From Desulfogranum marinum (lineage in GTDB: Bacteria > Desulfobacterota > Desulfobulbia > Desulfobulbales > Desulfobulbaceae): a stretch of DNA of 64,000 nucleotides. Below are positions 8,599 to 16,910 of this stretch, piece after piece (position 1 is the stretch's first letter; each line of letters begins with the position of its first letter). The stretch covers positions 1 to 64,000 of the forward strand of contig NZ_JAFFQD010000020.1 in the NCBI RefSeq assembly GCF_016918565.1, given 5' to 3'. The notes under the pieces were generated by a model. It was given only the letters and a program-made list of their open reading frames with translations. It made no database searches and had not been told where the DNA came from. The position numbers were made by a program, and so were the translations under genes.

Positions 8599-9504
8599 TC
8601 AGCCCCTGAGATCGCTGGGGTTGAAAAGATTTTGTTCCATATGCTTGATCTCATCAATCCCGGATATGACAATATTTGGATCCGGCTCAAGTTCTTTTAA
8701 GTCTATTCTCTTTTCATACTCAATATTAGAGAGCAGGTGTTTCATGCAGTTGATACGTGCTTTCTTTTTCACGTCGGACTTAATGATGGTCCACGGAGCA
8801 AGGGTCCGGTTTGATTCGTTGAGCATTTGAAATTTTTTTATGCTGTATTTATCCCAGAGCTTTTGGGCAAGGTTGTCCACCGGAGACAGCTTGTATTGTT
8901 TGAGAATATCAGTTTTTCTTGCCTCAAATCTTTTTTTCTGTTCGTTTTTTGAAACGGAAAAGTAGAATTTAAACAGGTATATTCCATCTTTGACCAGCAG
9001 TTCTTCAAATAAAGATACATCCTTTAAAAAGCGTTTGTGCTGCTCGTCGGTACAAAAGCCCATAACCGGCTCAACCATAGCCCTGTTGTACCAGGAACGA
9101 TCAAACAGAACCAACTCTCCGCCAGCCGGCAGCTTTGATACATATCGTTGAAAATACCACTGACTGACCTCTTTGTCACTGGGAGCAGCTAAGGCGACCA
9201 CCCTTGCGTTGCGGGGGTTAAGGAAGGCCGTTATTCGTTTGATGGTTCCACCCTTGCCTGCAGCGTCGCGGCCTTCAAAGATGGCTAGTACCCGCATGTT
9301 TGTTTTTTTTATATGCAGCTGCAGCTTCATCAGTTCAATTTGCAGCTTCTTGAGTTCGGCTTCGTATTCCAGATGGGCCTTTTTGATCCATACCGAACAT
9401 CGTTTATCATCCTGTTTGGCTTGCTTGTTTTTCAGGGCAGTCCCCTCCAGGAGTTTGGTATCGATCGGACAGGATGGATTGTTTTCCTTTTTTTTCTCTC
9501 CCAT
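8599..9504 (-). CDS. ppk2: Polyphosphate kinase 2
   Basis: Transfers phosphate between polyphosphate and nucleoside diphosphates (GDP or ADP), usually running towards GTP/ATP formation. The protein has 301 residues, the one-domain PPK2 size. Walker A is GRDAAGKGGT (78-87), Walker B is the family-specific FDRSWYNR (134-141), and a lid region with ARKTD follows. The ATG at 9502-9504 has AAGGAGAA at good spacing; a longer reading to 9618 begins with residues unlike the family. The subclass (PPK2-I, II, III) is not decided here; a single P-loop domain of this length is usual for class I. CHAD and SixA genes at 14103-16897 also belong to the polyphosphate gene neighbourhood. Confidence 0.93.
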   Translation of the reverse strand: MGEKKKENNPSCPIDTKLLEGTALKNKQAKQDDKRCSVWIKKAHLEYEAELKKLQIELMKLQLHIKKTNMRVLAIFEGRDAAGKGGTIKRITAFLNPRNARVVALAAPSDKEVSQWYFQRYVSKLPAGGELVLFDRSWYNRAMVEPVMGFCTDEQHKRFLKDVSLFEELLVKDGIYLFKFYFSVSKNEQKKRFEARKTDILKQYKLSPVDNLAQKLWDKYSIKKFQMLNESNRTLAPWTIIKSDVKKKARINCMKHLLSNIEYEKRIDLKELEPDPNIVISGIDEIKHMEQNLFNPSDLRG

Positions 9505-9757
9505 GTCATTCTCCTTGTGCCGACTCCGGCTATGAAGGGTATTACCCTTGGTAAATATACATTGAGCTATTGGTTGGAACAGGGCTACTGTTCGATAGAT
9601 TCCGAAGAAAATTTGCAAGAAAATAAGAAAAGATAATGCAATTTAACTGTTTGGTATTAAACATATTGTATTGAATGAATACCGATGAAACAAGAGGAGT
9701 CTACTGGAGTTAGTAATTTTTCTCAAATAAAAACTATCAAACAGCGGGGTAGCAGAT

Positions 9758-10171
9758 ATGCAGCAGTATCAGCAGGAGGTTGCAGCCTTTCTTCAAGATT
9801 GGGTCGAAACCAATGAGCACAATAAGCAGGGGTTTGAGCGGTTTTACAAACAGTTGCAGGACAAAGAAAAGGGCAGTGTTGAGTTCCATCCACGACCAGG
9901 GGTGACTTATTCCCTTCGCGGTATGACAGCCGGAAAAGAAGCTCCGGTTCTCTATGTTATGGTTGACGTAATTGAGGATGAACCACGGTGGTTATCAGTC
10001 TGTTTTTACGGTGCCATGATTACGGATCCGGAGGAAAAAGGAGCGTTTGTACCAGGTGGGCTTCTGGGGGAAGATGCGATCTGTTTTGACCTCGAAGAGT
10101 ATAACCAGCTGGAATATGCTTATGTGGAGGCTCGGATTGAAGAGGCGTATGCCTCTGCTGTCAATCAATAA
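9758..10171 (+). CDS. Conserved hypothetical soluble protein
   Basis: A 137-residue acidic soluble protein that I do not recognise. The first 40 residues are helical and charged; the middle (residues 45-75) has a FHPRPGVTYSLRG stretch followed by beta-like VLYVMVDVI, and the C-terminal third is very acidic (DLEEYNQLEYAYVEARIEEA). There is no signal peptide, membrane segment or cysteine cluster. GCGGGG lies upstream of the ATG. It stands alone on the + strand, convergent with the phosphoesterase gene 23 bp downstream. The 253-bp gap before it (9505-9757) shows nothing clear beyond possible divergent promoters with ppk2. Confidence 0.65.
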   Translation: MQQYQQEVAAFLQDWVETNEHNKQGFERFYKQLQDKEKGSVEFHPRPGVTYSLRGMTAGKEAPVLYVMVDVIEDEPRWLSVCFYGAMITDPEEKGAFVPGGLLGEDAICFDLEEYNQLEYAYVEARIEEAYASAVNQ

Positions 10172-10194
10172 ACAGGTCAGAGTGGGGCATTCTG

Positions 10195-10911
10195 TCAGTT
10201 GAGTTTCTTCCCGGTCCGAAACATTTCCTTGTAGATGGAGGGGAGATGGAGGCTGGTGATACGTTCGGCAACCGCTTCTATATCATAGGTACAACGAAAA
10301 TGAGTAACCTGTACCGAGCGGTGCTGTAACTGCAAGACTGCATAACAAGCTTGCGGGTTACCATCAAACATCCTCCCGGCAGACCCCGGATTGATAAAAT
10401 GTACGCCCTCGATATGTTTGTGATAGGGGGAATGAGAGTGCCCTGTAACAACGATGGTACAGGATGTGACGGCAGCAAGTTCTCTAAATCGTTTGTCCGG
10501 GGTGGTTTGAAAAAGGAATTCTTCGTGGTCTTCAGGGCTACCATGAAAAAGACACAATTTGTGTACACCATGCTTGCATGTGTATTTTTTTTTCAGGGTG
10601 CAAAGATACTGCCGATTGCTCGGGCTGAGAGCCTCAACCGCGCTGGTGTACATGATACGTTTTTCCGGCTTGCGCGGTTTTTTAAAAGTTTTCCCCTTGA
10701 GGAGTTTTATAACCTTGTCATCTGTATTGCCCCGAATGGATTGAACGTGATACTTGCGAAGCCAGCTGAGTACTTCATCCGGATAGGGGCAATAGACCGT
10801 TGAATCTCCACTGTTGCAGATGAGATCGAATTGGTCCAAGGGATGGTGTTGCGCGATGGCCTCAAGAGCAGGGAAATTCCCGTGGATATCGCTGAGTAAA
10901 AGAATTTTCAT
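10195..10911 (-). CDS. Calcineurin-like metallophosphoesterase (YfcE/MJ0936 type)
   Basis: A 238-residue protein of the small bacterial phosphodiesterase family that uses two metal ions to cleave phosphoesters. The five metal-binding blocks are in order: SDIHGN (residues 7-12), GD in CNSGDS, GNTDD in place of GNHD, HGSP, and GHSHSP, followed by NPGSAG near the end. The ATG at 10909-10911 begins MKILLLSD, the standard opening; the in-frame extension to 10959 is translated repeat sequence (element at 10940-11280) and is rejected. The substrate is not predictable. It converges with the unknown gene at 9758. The promoter must lie within or beyond the repeat. Confidence 0.85.
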   Translation of the reverse strand: MKILLLSDIHGNFPALEAIAQHHPLDQFDLICNSGDSTVYCPYPDEVLSWLRKYHVQSIRGNTDDKVIKLLKGKTFKKPRKPEKRIMYTSAVEALSPSNRQYLCTLKKKYTCKHGVHKLCLFHGSPEDHEEFLFQTTPDKRFRELAAVTSCTIVVTGHSHSPYHKHIEGVHFINPGSAGRMFDGNPQACYAVLQLQHRSVQVTHFRCTYDIEAVAERITSLHLPSIYKEMFRTGKKLN

Positions 10912-10939
10912 GGGTATTTTCCCGTTCCGTGATGTTGAG

Positions 10940-11280
10940 TAGCCCGGATTTCTCATCAATACAGTTTTTCACAGGGTAAGGCACAAGCCGCGCTGCAGGG
11001 AAGCGTAGACTCCGGTAGTAAACTACCGCAAGTGGTTTGTAACGTAGATCCTGCAGAAAAATCTCTTGACCCGGAGGGGCAACTTTTTGATTGAAACCTA
11101 AATCTTGCCACCCTTCGGGATTGTCGATTTTACCGAATCTGCTTTGTTTGCGCACACTTGAATTACTACAGTACGTCTGCGTGTACGCAGCCTCGCACCT
11201 TCGGCAAACTTTGCAATTGCAGGATTTAGGTATCAATTAATTAAGTTTATAATCAAAAAGTTCATGAGAAATTCTGGTTA
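10940..11280. repeat. 341-bp dispersed repeat, family 1, copy A
   Basis: The left end is TAGCCCGGATTTCTCAT (10940-10956); the right end is AAAAAGTTCATGAGAAATTC (11255-11274), an imperfect inverted repeat of it. Inner sequence matches the 235-bp copy at 22476-22710: GGCACAAGCCGCG, TAGTAAACTACCGCAAGTGG, GATCCTGC.GAAAAATCT and ATCAATTAATT are shared. It contains nested inverted repeats able to form a long hairpin. This copy also holds the family 2 core in reverse orientation (10997-11015). Its right end overlaps the cls stop codon. No open frame of note lies in it. Confidence 0.8.
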
Positions 11281-12738
11281 AAGAAGAGGACCGACCAGAA
11301 GCGCTACATTTTCCATGAATCTTTCCCGGAAAGGACGTCGGGTGAAGAGCTCACAGTCTATTTTTCTCGCACTTTGCACATAGCTCTGTTGCAGCTCCCT
11401 CACCCTGGCGGTGAATTCCTTGTTGTAAATAAAAAGGGTCATCTCAAAGTTGAGCCAGAAGCTTCGCATATCAAGATTTACAGAACCAAACAGGCAGAAG
11501 TCGTCGTCAATGGTAATGGTTTTGGTGTGGAGCAGGCCACCGGAGAAGCCCATTATTTCTACCCCGGCTTTGGTCAGAACCTCATATCGAGCCCTGCTGG
11601 CATAATGAACCAGTCGAGAATCATTTTTTTCAGGGACAATAATGGTTACATCCACCCCCCGTTGTGCTGCAGATTTGAGGGCTGCCAGGATGGCGTTGTC
11701 CGGGACAAAATAAGGGGTGGTAAGGATGAGTTTTTTCCGCGCGGCATAAATGGTTGTGAGTAACAGGTTGTGGATGGCTCCTTCTTCCAGGTTCGGACCT
11801 GAAGGGACAAGCTGTACCAATGCGTTTCCCGATGAATCGACCGGGTGAATGTCTGAACTAGGGTACAAATCCTCTAAAGGAATGTGGTTTTCCATCATCC
11901 AGTCATAGGTAAAAGCTGCTGTCATGACTTCGACCACCGGCCCGCGGATGCGGACCATGGCATCTATCCATTTACCCACCCCTTGGTCCTGTTTGAAAAA
12001 GCTTGGGTCAACCAGGTTCTGGCTGCCGGTATAGGCTATGGTGCCGTCAATGATGGCTACCTTGCGGTGATTTCTCAGATCTATGCGAACAAAAAGTGCT
12101 CGGATGAGTCCTGCAGGTAATGCTTCCGCTATCTCTATGCCGACGGAGCGCATTTTTTCAGCCGGCGCACTGCTTAAAAAGGGTTTGCTGCCGATGGAAT
12201 CAACCAGGACGCGACAGGTTACACCTCGTTTTTTTGCCTCAATCAAGGCATCGGTAACATTATCAGCCAAACCACCTTCGTTCCATATGTAAAATTGAAG
12301 AAAGCAGCTGGATTTTGCCCTGCGGATATCTGTGATGAGTTTGCGTAAAAAAGTGGTGGGTTCGCTGATGAGCTCCAAACAGTTATCCGGCATTGTGGGG
12401 ATACGGACCATTGCATCTATTTGCCGGTTGATGGGGATGCATTCAGGATTAATTTGTTTCCAGTCAACTGAAACACGCTTGTAAAGTGCCTCGGTCCATT
12501 GACTTATAACAGGTTGTTCAGAAAGTATTTTTGAGGCCCTTCTCTCACCAAGTCTTACCTCACCGAACAAAAGATACATGATGGCTCCGAAAAAGGGCAG
12601 CAGCAAGATAATGATCAACCATGCAAGTGATACACTGGCAGCTCTTTTGCGCATAATGACTCGCAAAGACAGGCCTATGCGAATGGCAAGATCGGTAATG
12701 AAAATGGATGTGGTGAGTATCCAGTAAATTTTATCCAT
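11278..12738 (-). CDS. cls: Cardiolipin synthase
   Basis: Condenses two phosphatidylglycerol molecules into cardiolipin at the inner membrane. The protein has 486 residues with two N-terminal transmembrane helices (about 4-28 and 36-58). Two phospholipase D HKD motifs are intact: HRKVAIID (H224, K226, D231), and HTKTITID (H404, K406, D411) with the following GSVNLDMRSF. This is the standard ClsA layout. The ATG at 12736-12738 is the natural start. It reads towards the metallophosphoesterase. A dispersed repeat abuts the last codon: the stop TAA is made from repeat-end sequence at 11278-11280, so the C-terminus may have been set by the insertion. Confidence 0.93.
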   Translation of the reverse strand: MDKIYWILTTSIFITDLAIRIGLSLRVIMRKRAASVSLAWLIIILLLPFFGAIMYLLFGEVRLGERRASKILSEQPVISQWTEALYKRVSVDWKQINPECIPINRQIDAMVRIPTMPDNCLELISEPTTFLRKLITDIRRAKSSCFLQFYIWNEGGLADNVTDALIEAKKRGVTCRVLVDSIGSKPFLSSAPAEKMRSVGIEIAEALPAGLIRALFVRIDLRNHRKVAIIDGTIAYTGSQNLVDPSFFKQDQGVGKWIDAMVRIRGPVVEVMTAAFTYDWMMENHIPLEDLYPSSDIHPVDSSGNALVQLVPSGPNLEEGAIHNLLLTTIYAARKKLILTTPYFVPDNAILAALKSAAQRGVDVTIIVPEKNDSRLVHYASRARYEVLTKAGVEIMGFSGGLLHTKTITIDDDFCLFGSVNLDMRSFWLNFEMTLFIYNKEFTARVRELQQSYVQSARKIDCELFTRRPFRERFMENVALLVGPLL

Positions 12739-12905
12739 AATTATTTACGAAGGCCGCTCTAAATAACGGCACATGTTGAGGGGGGATAGGGAGAGATGAA
12801 CAAAAATGGCCAATATAAATTATGTTCATCCTTTTTTTTTGTAGGTTATCTGTTAGATTACAACTAATTCTCTTTCTATTAAACTAAATATTATACAGGG
12901 CTTGT
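12739..12905. promoter_or_regulatory. Divergent intergenic region between cls and argJ
   Basis: These 167 bp must carry promoters for both divergent genes. An AT-rich stretch with TATTATAC near 12888-12896 may be the argJ -10 region, but no good -35 pairs with it. A T run lies at about 12830-12840. Confidence 0.35.
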
Positions 12906-14090
12906 ATGCAGGTTAAAGGATTTAGTGCTGCCGCCGTAAAGGCAGGCATTCGATATCAGGATCGTTTTGATTTGGGGCTTATTTATTCTCACACTCCGGC
13001 TGTTACTGCCGGTGTTTTTACCACCAATTCGGTGAAGGCGGCCCCCGTGCTGATCGATATGGATCGTTTACGGCAAGGAAGCGTACAGGCAGTACTGGTA
13101 AACAGCGGTAATGCTAATGCCTGTACCGGGGAAGCCGGCATGGAAACCGCACTGGCGATCAGTTCCTTGGTAGCCGAGCAACTTGCCATAAAAGAAGAGC
13201 TTATTCAACTTGCCAGTACAGGTGTCATTGGCGAGCCTATACCTTTTGCACCTTTTGAAAAGAATATACAAGAGTTGGTTGATACACTCTCACCTGACGG
13301 TTTTGATGATCTGGCACAGGCCATGATGACCACCGACACTTATCCCAAGACAGCCTTTACCACTGTTGACCTTGATGGGAAAACTGTTTCCATCCTCGGC
13401 GTTGCCAAGGGATCGGGCATGATCATGCCTGATATGGCAACTATGCTCTGTTTTGTGGTTACCGATGCTCAGATAGTCTTTCCGGTGTTAAATAGCATGG
13501 TTAGGGAGGGGGTGGATAAAAGTTTCAATCGGATTACGGTTGACGGTGATACCTCGACCAACGATATGGTGCTGGTAATGGCCAACGGTGCGGCCGGCAA
13601 TTCGTGGATTGATGAAGAAAGTCCAGCGACTGCACAGCTGTTTGAAACTGCACTGCATGGAGTGCTCCATGATCTGGCCTTGCAGATTGTCAAAGATGGC
13701 GAAGGTGCAACTAAGGTCGTCACCATTCGAATTGAGGGCGCAAGAGAGCAGGAGGAGGCTATGAGTGCTGCCCAGACCATTGCCAACTCTGCTCTGGTGA
13801 AAACCGCTTTTTTTGGAGAAGATGCTAATTGGGGCAGAATTATCGCAGCACTGGGTCGTTCAGACAGCGTTTTTGATCAAAACAAGGTGTCCATAGCCTT
13901 TGATGAGGTGCTGCTGGTTGAAAATGGACTTGCCCTGGGCGCGGAGGCAGAAAAATCAGCGAGTGAAGTGTTGAAAAACAAAGAATTTACGGTCACTGTC
14001 GACCTCCATGAAGGCCTGGAGTCAACAGAGGTGTATACCTGCGATTTTTCATATGATTATGTGAAAATTAATGCCGATTATCGAAGCTAG
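12906..14090 (+). CDS. argJ: Bifunctional ornithine acetyltransferase/N-acetylglutamate synthase
   Basis: Moves the acetyl group from N-acetylornithine to glutamate and so recycles it in arginine synthesis; many members can also use acetyl-CoA. The precursor of 394 residues cuts itself into alpha and beta chains before the threonine of MATML: A178-T179 here, within KGSGMIMPDMATM, and T179 is the nucleophile. DGDTSTNDM and the C-terminal FSYDYVKINADYRS are family standards. The start MQVKGFSAA is typical of the family. It is the first gene of a + strand operon, with the CHAD gene 12 bp downstream. An argA-like pseudogene at 5345-5790 suggests that this enzyme may carry the acetylation step. 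Confidence 0.95.
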   Translation: MQVKGFSAAAVKAGIRYQDRFDLGLIYSHTPAVTAGVFTTNSVKAAPVLIDMDRLRQGSVQAVLVNSGNANACTGEAGMETALAISSLVAEQLAIKEELIQLASTGVIGEPIPFAPFEKNIQELVDTLSPDGFDDLAQAMMTTDTYPKTAFTTVDLDGKTVSILGVAKGSGMIMPDMATMLCFVVTDAQIVFPVLNSMVREGVDKSFNRITVDGDTSTNDMVLVMANGAAGNSWIDEESPATAQLFETALHGVLHDLALQIVKDGEGATKVVTIRIEGAREQEEAMSAAQTIANSALVKTAFFGEDANWGRIIAALGRSDSVFDQNKVSIAFDEVLLVENGLALGAEAEKSASEVLKNKEFTVTVDLHEGLESTEVYTCDFSYDYVKINADYRS

Positions 14091-14102
14091 GAGTACAGCG
14101 TC

Positions 14103-15656
14103 ATGGAACATCAAGTAGTTGATAACTGGTACCTTCCCGAGACTATGGAACCGACAGCCCTGTTCAAACGGTTGAAGCGTAAGTTCGGCCTGGTTCACGA
14201 ACCGGAAGTGCACCACAAAATTACCTACTGCGATTCCTTTGACTGGCGGCTTTTTGCAAACGATTACCTGTTGTCCTGTGTCGGAACGGCGTGGAGGCTG
14301 CACGATCTCCATACCGGTGAAATCATTATGGAGGAGAGCGGACCCAAGGTAAATAAGGCGTGCTTTGCCAAGGCGTTTCAAGCCGGAAGGCTACAACAGC
14401 AGTTAACAGATATTTTGGAAATGCGTTGCGTCTCACCAATAGCCTCCGGCGAAGTTACGGTACAGGAGTGCCGGCTTGTTAACAAGGATGAGAAAACGGT
14501 GGTGCGTCTTTTTCTGGAGCAGCACCAGATGACAGGTGCTGACGATAGACTGCGGGCGGTGAGGCTGGAACCGGTCCGGGGATATATAGACGAACTTGAA
14601 GCAGTACGCAGCATATTGAAACAATTTGAGCCTGTAAACAGGCCGCCTGCCTACATCGCTATGGAACAGGGGTGCACCTGTTTGGGAAGAACACCTGGTG
14701 ATTATTCTTCAAAAATGGTGCTCCATCTTGATCCTGATCAGACTGCTCGTTCAGCTGTAGGCATTATCTATAAGCAGCTGCTTGAGGCAATGCATGTCAA
14801 TATTCCAGGGGTTCTGGCAGACCTGGATTCCGAGTTTCTCCACGATTTTCGAGTAGCAGTAAGAAGGACCCGGTCAGGGCTTTCCTTGATTAAGGGCGTT
14901 CTTCCGCCTGCGGTAGTAGAGAAATATAAAGAGGATTTCGCGTATCTCGGGCAGGTTACCGGTCCCACCCGCGACCTGGATGTCTATTTGCTGTATGAGG
15001 ATGAATATAAATCCCGCCTGCCGGAAACACTGCAAGACGGGTTGCACAGCTTTTTTGAGAATCTTGCGGCATTAAGGGCTCAGGAACAGCGAGCACTGGT
15101 CAGGGAGCTGAAGGGTCCCCGGGTCGAGGAAATCCTTTGCTCATGGCAGGCATACCTTGACAGTGAAGATACCCAGTCTGCTAAGTTTGCCGACTCGCCG
15201 GTGATTGATATTGCCACAAAAATTATTTATCGTCGCTATAAAAGAGTTCTTAAGGACGGGTTGGCCATAACCGACAAAACACCCGACCGAGAAATCCACC
15301 GTCTTCGAATCCAGGGAAAGAAATTGCGCTATGCAATCGAATTTTTTGCCTCTCTTTTTCCGGCACAAGATATTGCTACAGCCATAAAGCGTCTCAAGAA
15401 ATTACAAAATTATCTTGGTGATTTTAATGATCTTTCCGTGCAGCAGGATGTGTTGCGCAACCATTTACAGGGGATTCGACCTGGATCGCGGAAGAATCTC
15501 GAGCTTGGAGCGGCTTTAGGGGCCTTGATGAGCAATCTGCACCGGGAGCAGGTGAAAGCACGCGGAGATTTTGCTGCTATTTTCGGCAAGTTTAGCAGTG
15601 CTCGCAACATTGCGCTTTTTGAAAAGCTTTTCACCTGTAAAAAGGAGGCAATATGA
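14103..15656 (+). CDS. CHAD-domain protein with degenerate CYTH-like N-terminus
   Basis: A 517-residue cytoplasmic protein. The C-terminal half (from about residue 215) is a CHAD domain, a helical bundle with conserved basic residues that binds polyphosphate: FLHDFRVAVRRTRSGLSL near 245-262, then TRDLDVYL and, late, HRLRIQGKKLRYAIEFF, which is the second half of the repeated bundle. The first 200 residues look like a weak CYTH-type fold but lack a clear ExExK motif. CHAD proteins have been found on polyphosphate granules in other bacteria. It overlaps the ParA gene by four bases (ATGA) and is followed by sixA, the usual CHAD neighbour. Start ATG at 14103 with GGAG upstream. Confidence 0.85.
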   Translation: MEHQVVDNWYLPETMEPTALFKRLKRKFGLVHEPEVHHKITYCDSFDWRLFANDYLLSCVGTAWRLHDLHTGEIIMEESGPKVNKACFAKAFQAGRLQQQLTDILEMRCVSPIASGEVTVQECRLVNKDEKTVVRLFLEQHQMTGADDRLRAVRLEPVRGYIDELEAVRSILKQFEPVNRPPAYIAMEQGCTCLGRTPGDYSSKMVLHLDPDQTARSAVGIIYKQLLEAMHVNIPGVLADLDSEFLHDFRVAVRRTRSGLSLIKGVLPPAVVEKYKEDFAYLGQVTGPTRDLDVYLLYEDEYKSRLPETLQDGLHSFFENLAALRAQEQRALVRELKGPRVEEILCSWQAYLDSEDTQSAKFADSPVIDIATKIIYRRYKRVLKDGLAITDKTPDREIHRLRIQGKKLRYAIEFFASLFPAQDIATAIKRLKKLQNYLGDFNDLSVQQDVLRNHLQGIRPGSRKNLELGAALGALMSNLHREQVKARGDFAAIFGKFSSARNIALFEKLFTCKKEAI

Positions 15657-16393
15657 GCATTTTAGCGGTTTATAATATCAAAGGTGGCGTCGGAAAAACA
15701 GCAACATCCGTCAACCTTGCTTATCTCTCTGCCTCTCAAGGGGAAAAAACATTGCTCTGTGATCTGGACCCGCAGGGATCAGCATCCTATTATTTTCGTA
15801 TACGGTCCCCCAAAAAATTTAATACCAAAAAACTGCTCAAGGGCGGCGAGCATATTGAAAAAAATATCCGTGGCACCGATTACCTCGGACTTGATCTGCT
15901 ACCAGCTGATTTTTCGTATCGAAATATCGATATTGCCCTCGACGAGTTAAAGAAATCGACTGTCAGATTAAATAACGTTCTTCGTCCATTGCTTGCCGAG
16001 TATGATCGGATTATCCTTGACTGTCCGCCTAACCTGACTCTGCTTGCAGAGAATATTTTTTATGCTGCAGATACAATACTGGTACCGATCATTCCCTCTA
16101 CCCTGTCGCTGATGTCCCTGAAACAACTGTTTAAATTTATGGAGAAAATAGGGCAGAAAAGGACCAAGGCGCTGGTGATGTTTTCCATGGTGGAAAAACG
16201 GAAAAAGATGCATATGGAACTCATGGGTGCCATGCGAAAAAGAAAGGGTGTCCTTCAGGAGCCTATTCCTTTTTTAGCCGATATCGAGCGCATGGGAATA
16301 TATCGTCAACCTGTAACTGCAGCCTTACCCAATTCAAGGGCCTCACAAGCGTACAAGGCCCTGTGGGCGGAAGTCTGCCGAAATTTAGGCTAA
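15653..16393 (+). CDS. ParA-family ATPase, not paired with ParB
   Basis: A 246-residue P-loop ATPase of the ParA/MinD superfamily. The deviant Walker A is KGGVGKT (residues 10-16) with the signature lysine K10; CDLDPQGS follows as the A' motif, and the Walker B region reads YDRIILDCPP. Such ATPases position DNA or large cargo by cycling between nucleoid-bound and free states. No parB, parS cluster or chromosome-partition neighbour is seen. The gene overlaps the CHAD gene and lies 3 bp before sixA. The inferred role is positioning of a cargo linked to CHAD, plausibly polyphosphate granules. Other options are a regulator of polyphosphate enzymes or an unrelated partition role. Confidence 0.85.
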   Translation: MSILAVYNIKGGVGKTATSVNLAYLSASQGEKTLLCDLDPQGSASYYFRIRSPKKFNTKKLLKGGEHIEKNIRGTDYLGLDLLPADFSYRNIDIALDELKKSTVRLNNVLRPLLAEYDRIILDCPPNLTLLAENIFYAADTILVPIIPSTLSLMSLKQLFKFMEKIGQKRTKALVMFSMVEKRKKMHMELMGAMRKRKGVLQEPIPFLADIERMGIYRQPVTAALPNSRASQAYKALWAEVCRNLG

Positions 16394-16396
16394 GTT

Positions 16397-16897
16397 ATGA
16401 AAAGACTGTTGATCTGTCGTCATGCCAAGTCCAGTTGGAAGGACCTCTCTTTGACCGATAGAGACCGACCGCTCAATAAACGGGGTAAACGCGACGCTCC
16501 TATGATGGGCAAACGGTTGCACCGGAGGGGGATATCCCCTGATGCGGTTATCACTTCACCTGCCCGGCGTGCTGCAAAAACCGCCGGACATTTGGCGAAA
16601 GCAGTGCACTTTTCGACTACGCACATTCAGGTTGTTGACTCATTGTACGGTGCTTCGCCAAGCTCAATTATTGAGTTATTGCGCACTGTGGACGACTCTC
16701 TTGCAACCGTTATGGTGGTTGGGCACAATCCGGAATGCACCATGCTGGCAAATTTTCTGGGTGGATTGCATATAGACAATGTGCCGACCTGTGGTGTTGT
16801 TGCGCTTGATTTCCATATTACACACTGGCAGCACGTGAAAAAAGGTGAAGGAAAGCTTGTCTTTTATGACTATCCCAAAAAGGACCCAGCCCCTTAA
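16397..16897 (+). CDS. sixA: Phosphohistidine phosphatase SixA
   Basis: A 166-residue histidine-phosphatase superfamily enzyme that removes phosphate from phosphohistidine in signalling or phosphotransfer proteins. The catalytic motif is LICRHAKSSW (the RHG-type RHA, residues 8-10), and the second histidine is in VVGHNPE. The SixA subfamily is defined by this short length and the RHAKS.W motif. It starts 3 bp after the ParA gene. CHAD and SixA genes occur together widely, linking this pair to polyphosphate metabolism. Confidence 0.9.
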   Translation: MKRLLICRHAKSSWKDLSLTDRDRPLNKRGKRDAPMMGKRLHRRGISPDAVITSPARRAAKTAGHLAKAVHFSTTHIQVVDSLYGASPSSIIELLRTVDDSLATVMVVGHNPECTMLANFLGGLHIDNVPTCGVVALDFHITHWQHVKKGEGKLVFYDYPKKDPAP

Positions 16898-16910
16898 TAC
16901 GAGGTAGAGC

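Noticed and set aside
15653-16393. Chromosome-partition ParA
   Set aside because: No parB or parS neighbour, and the operon partners are CHAD and SixA.
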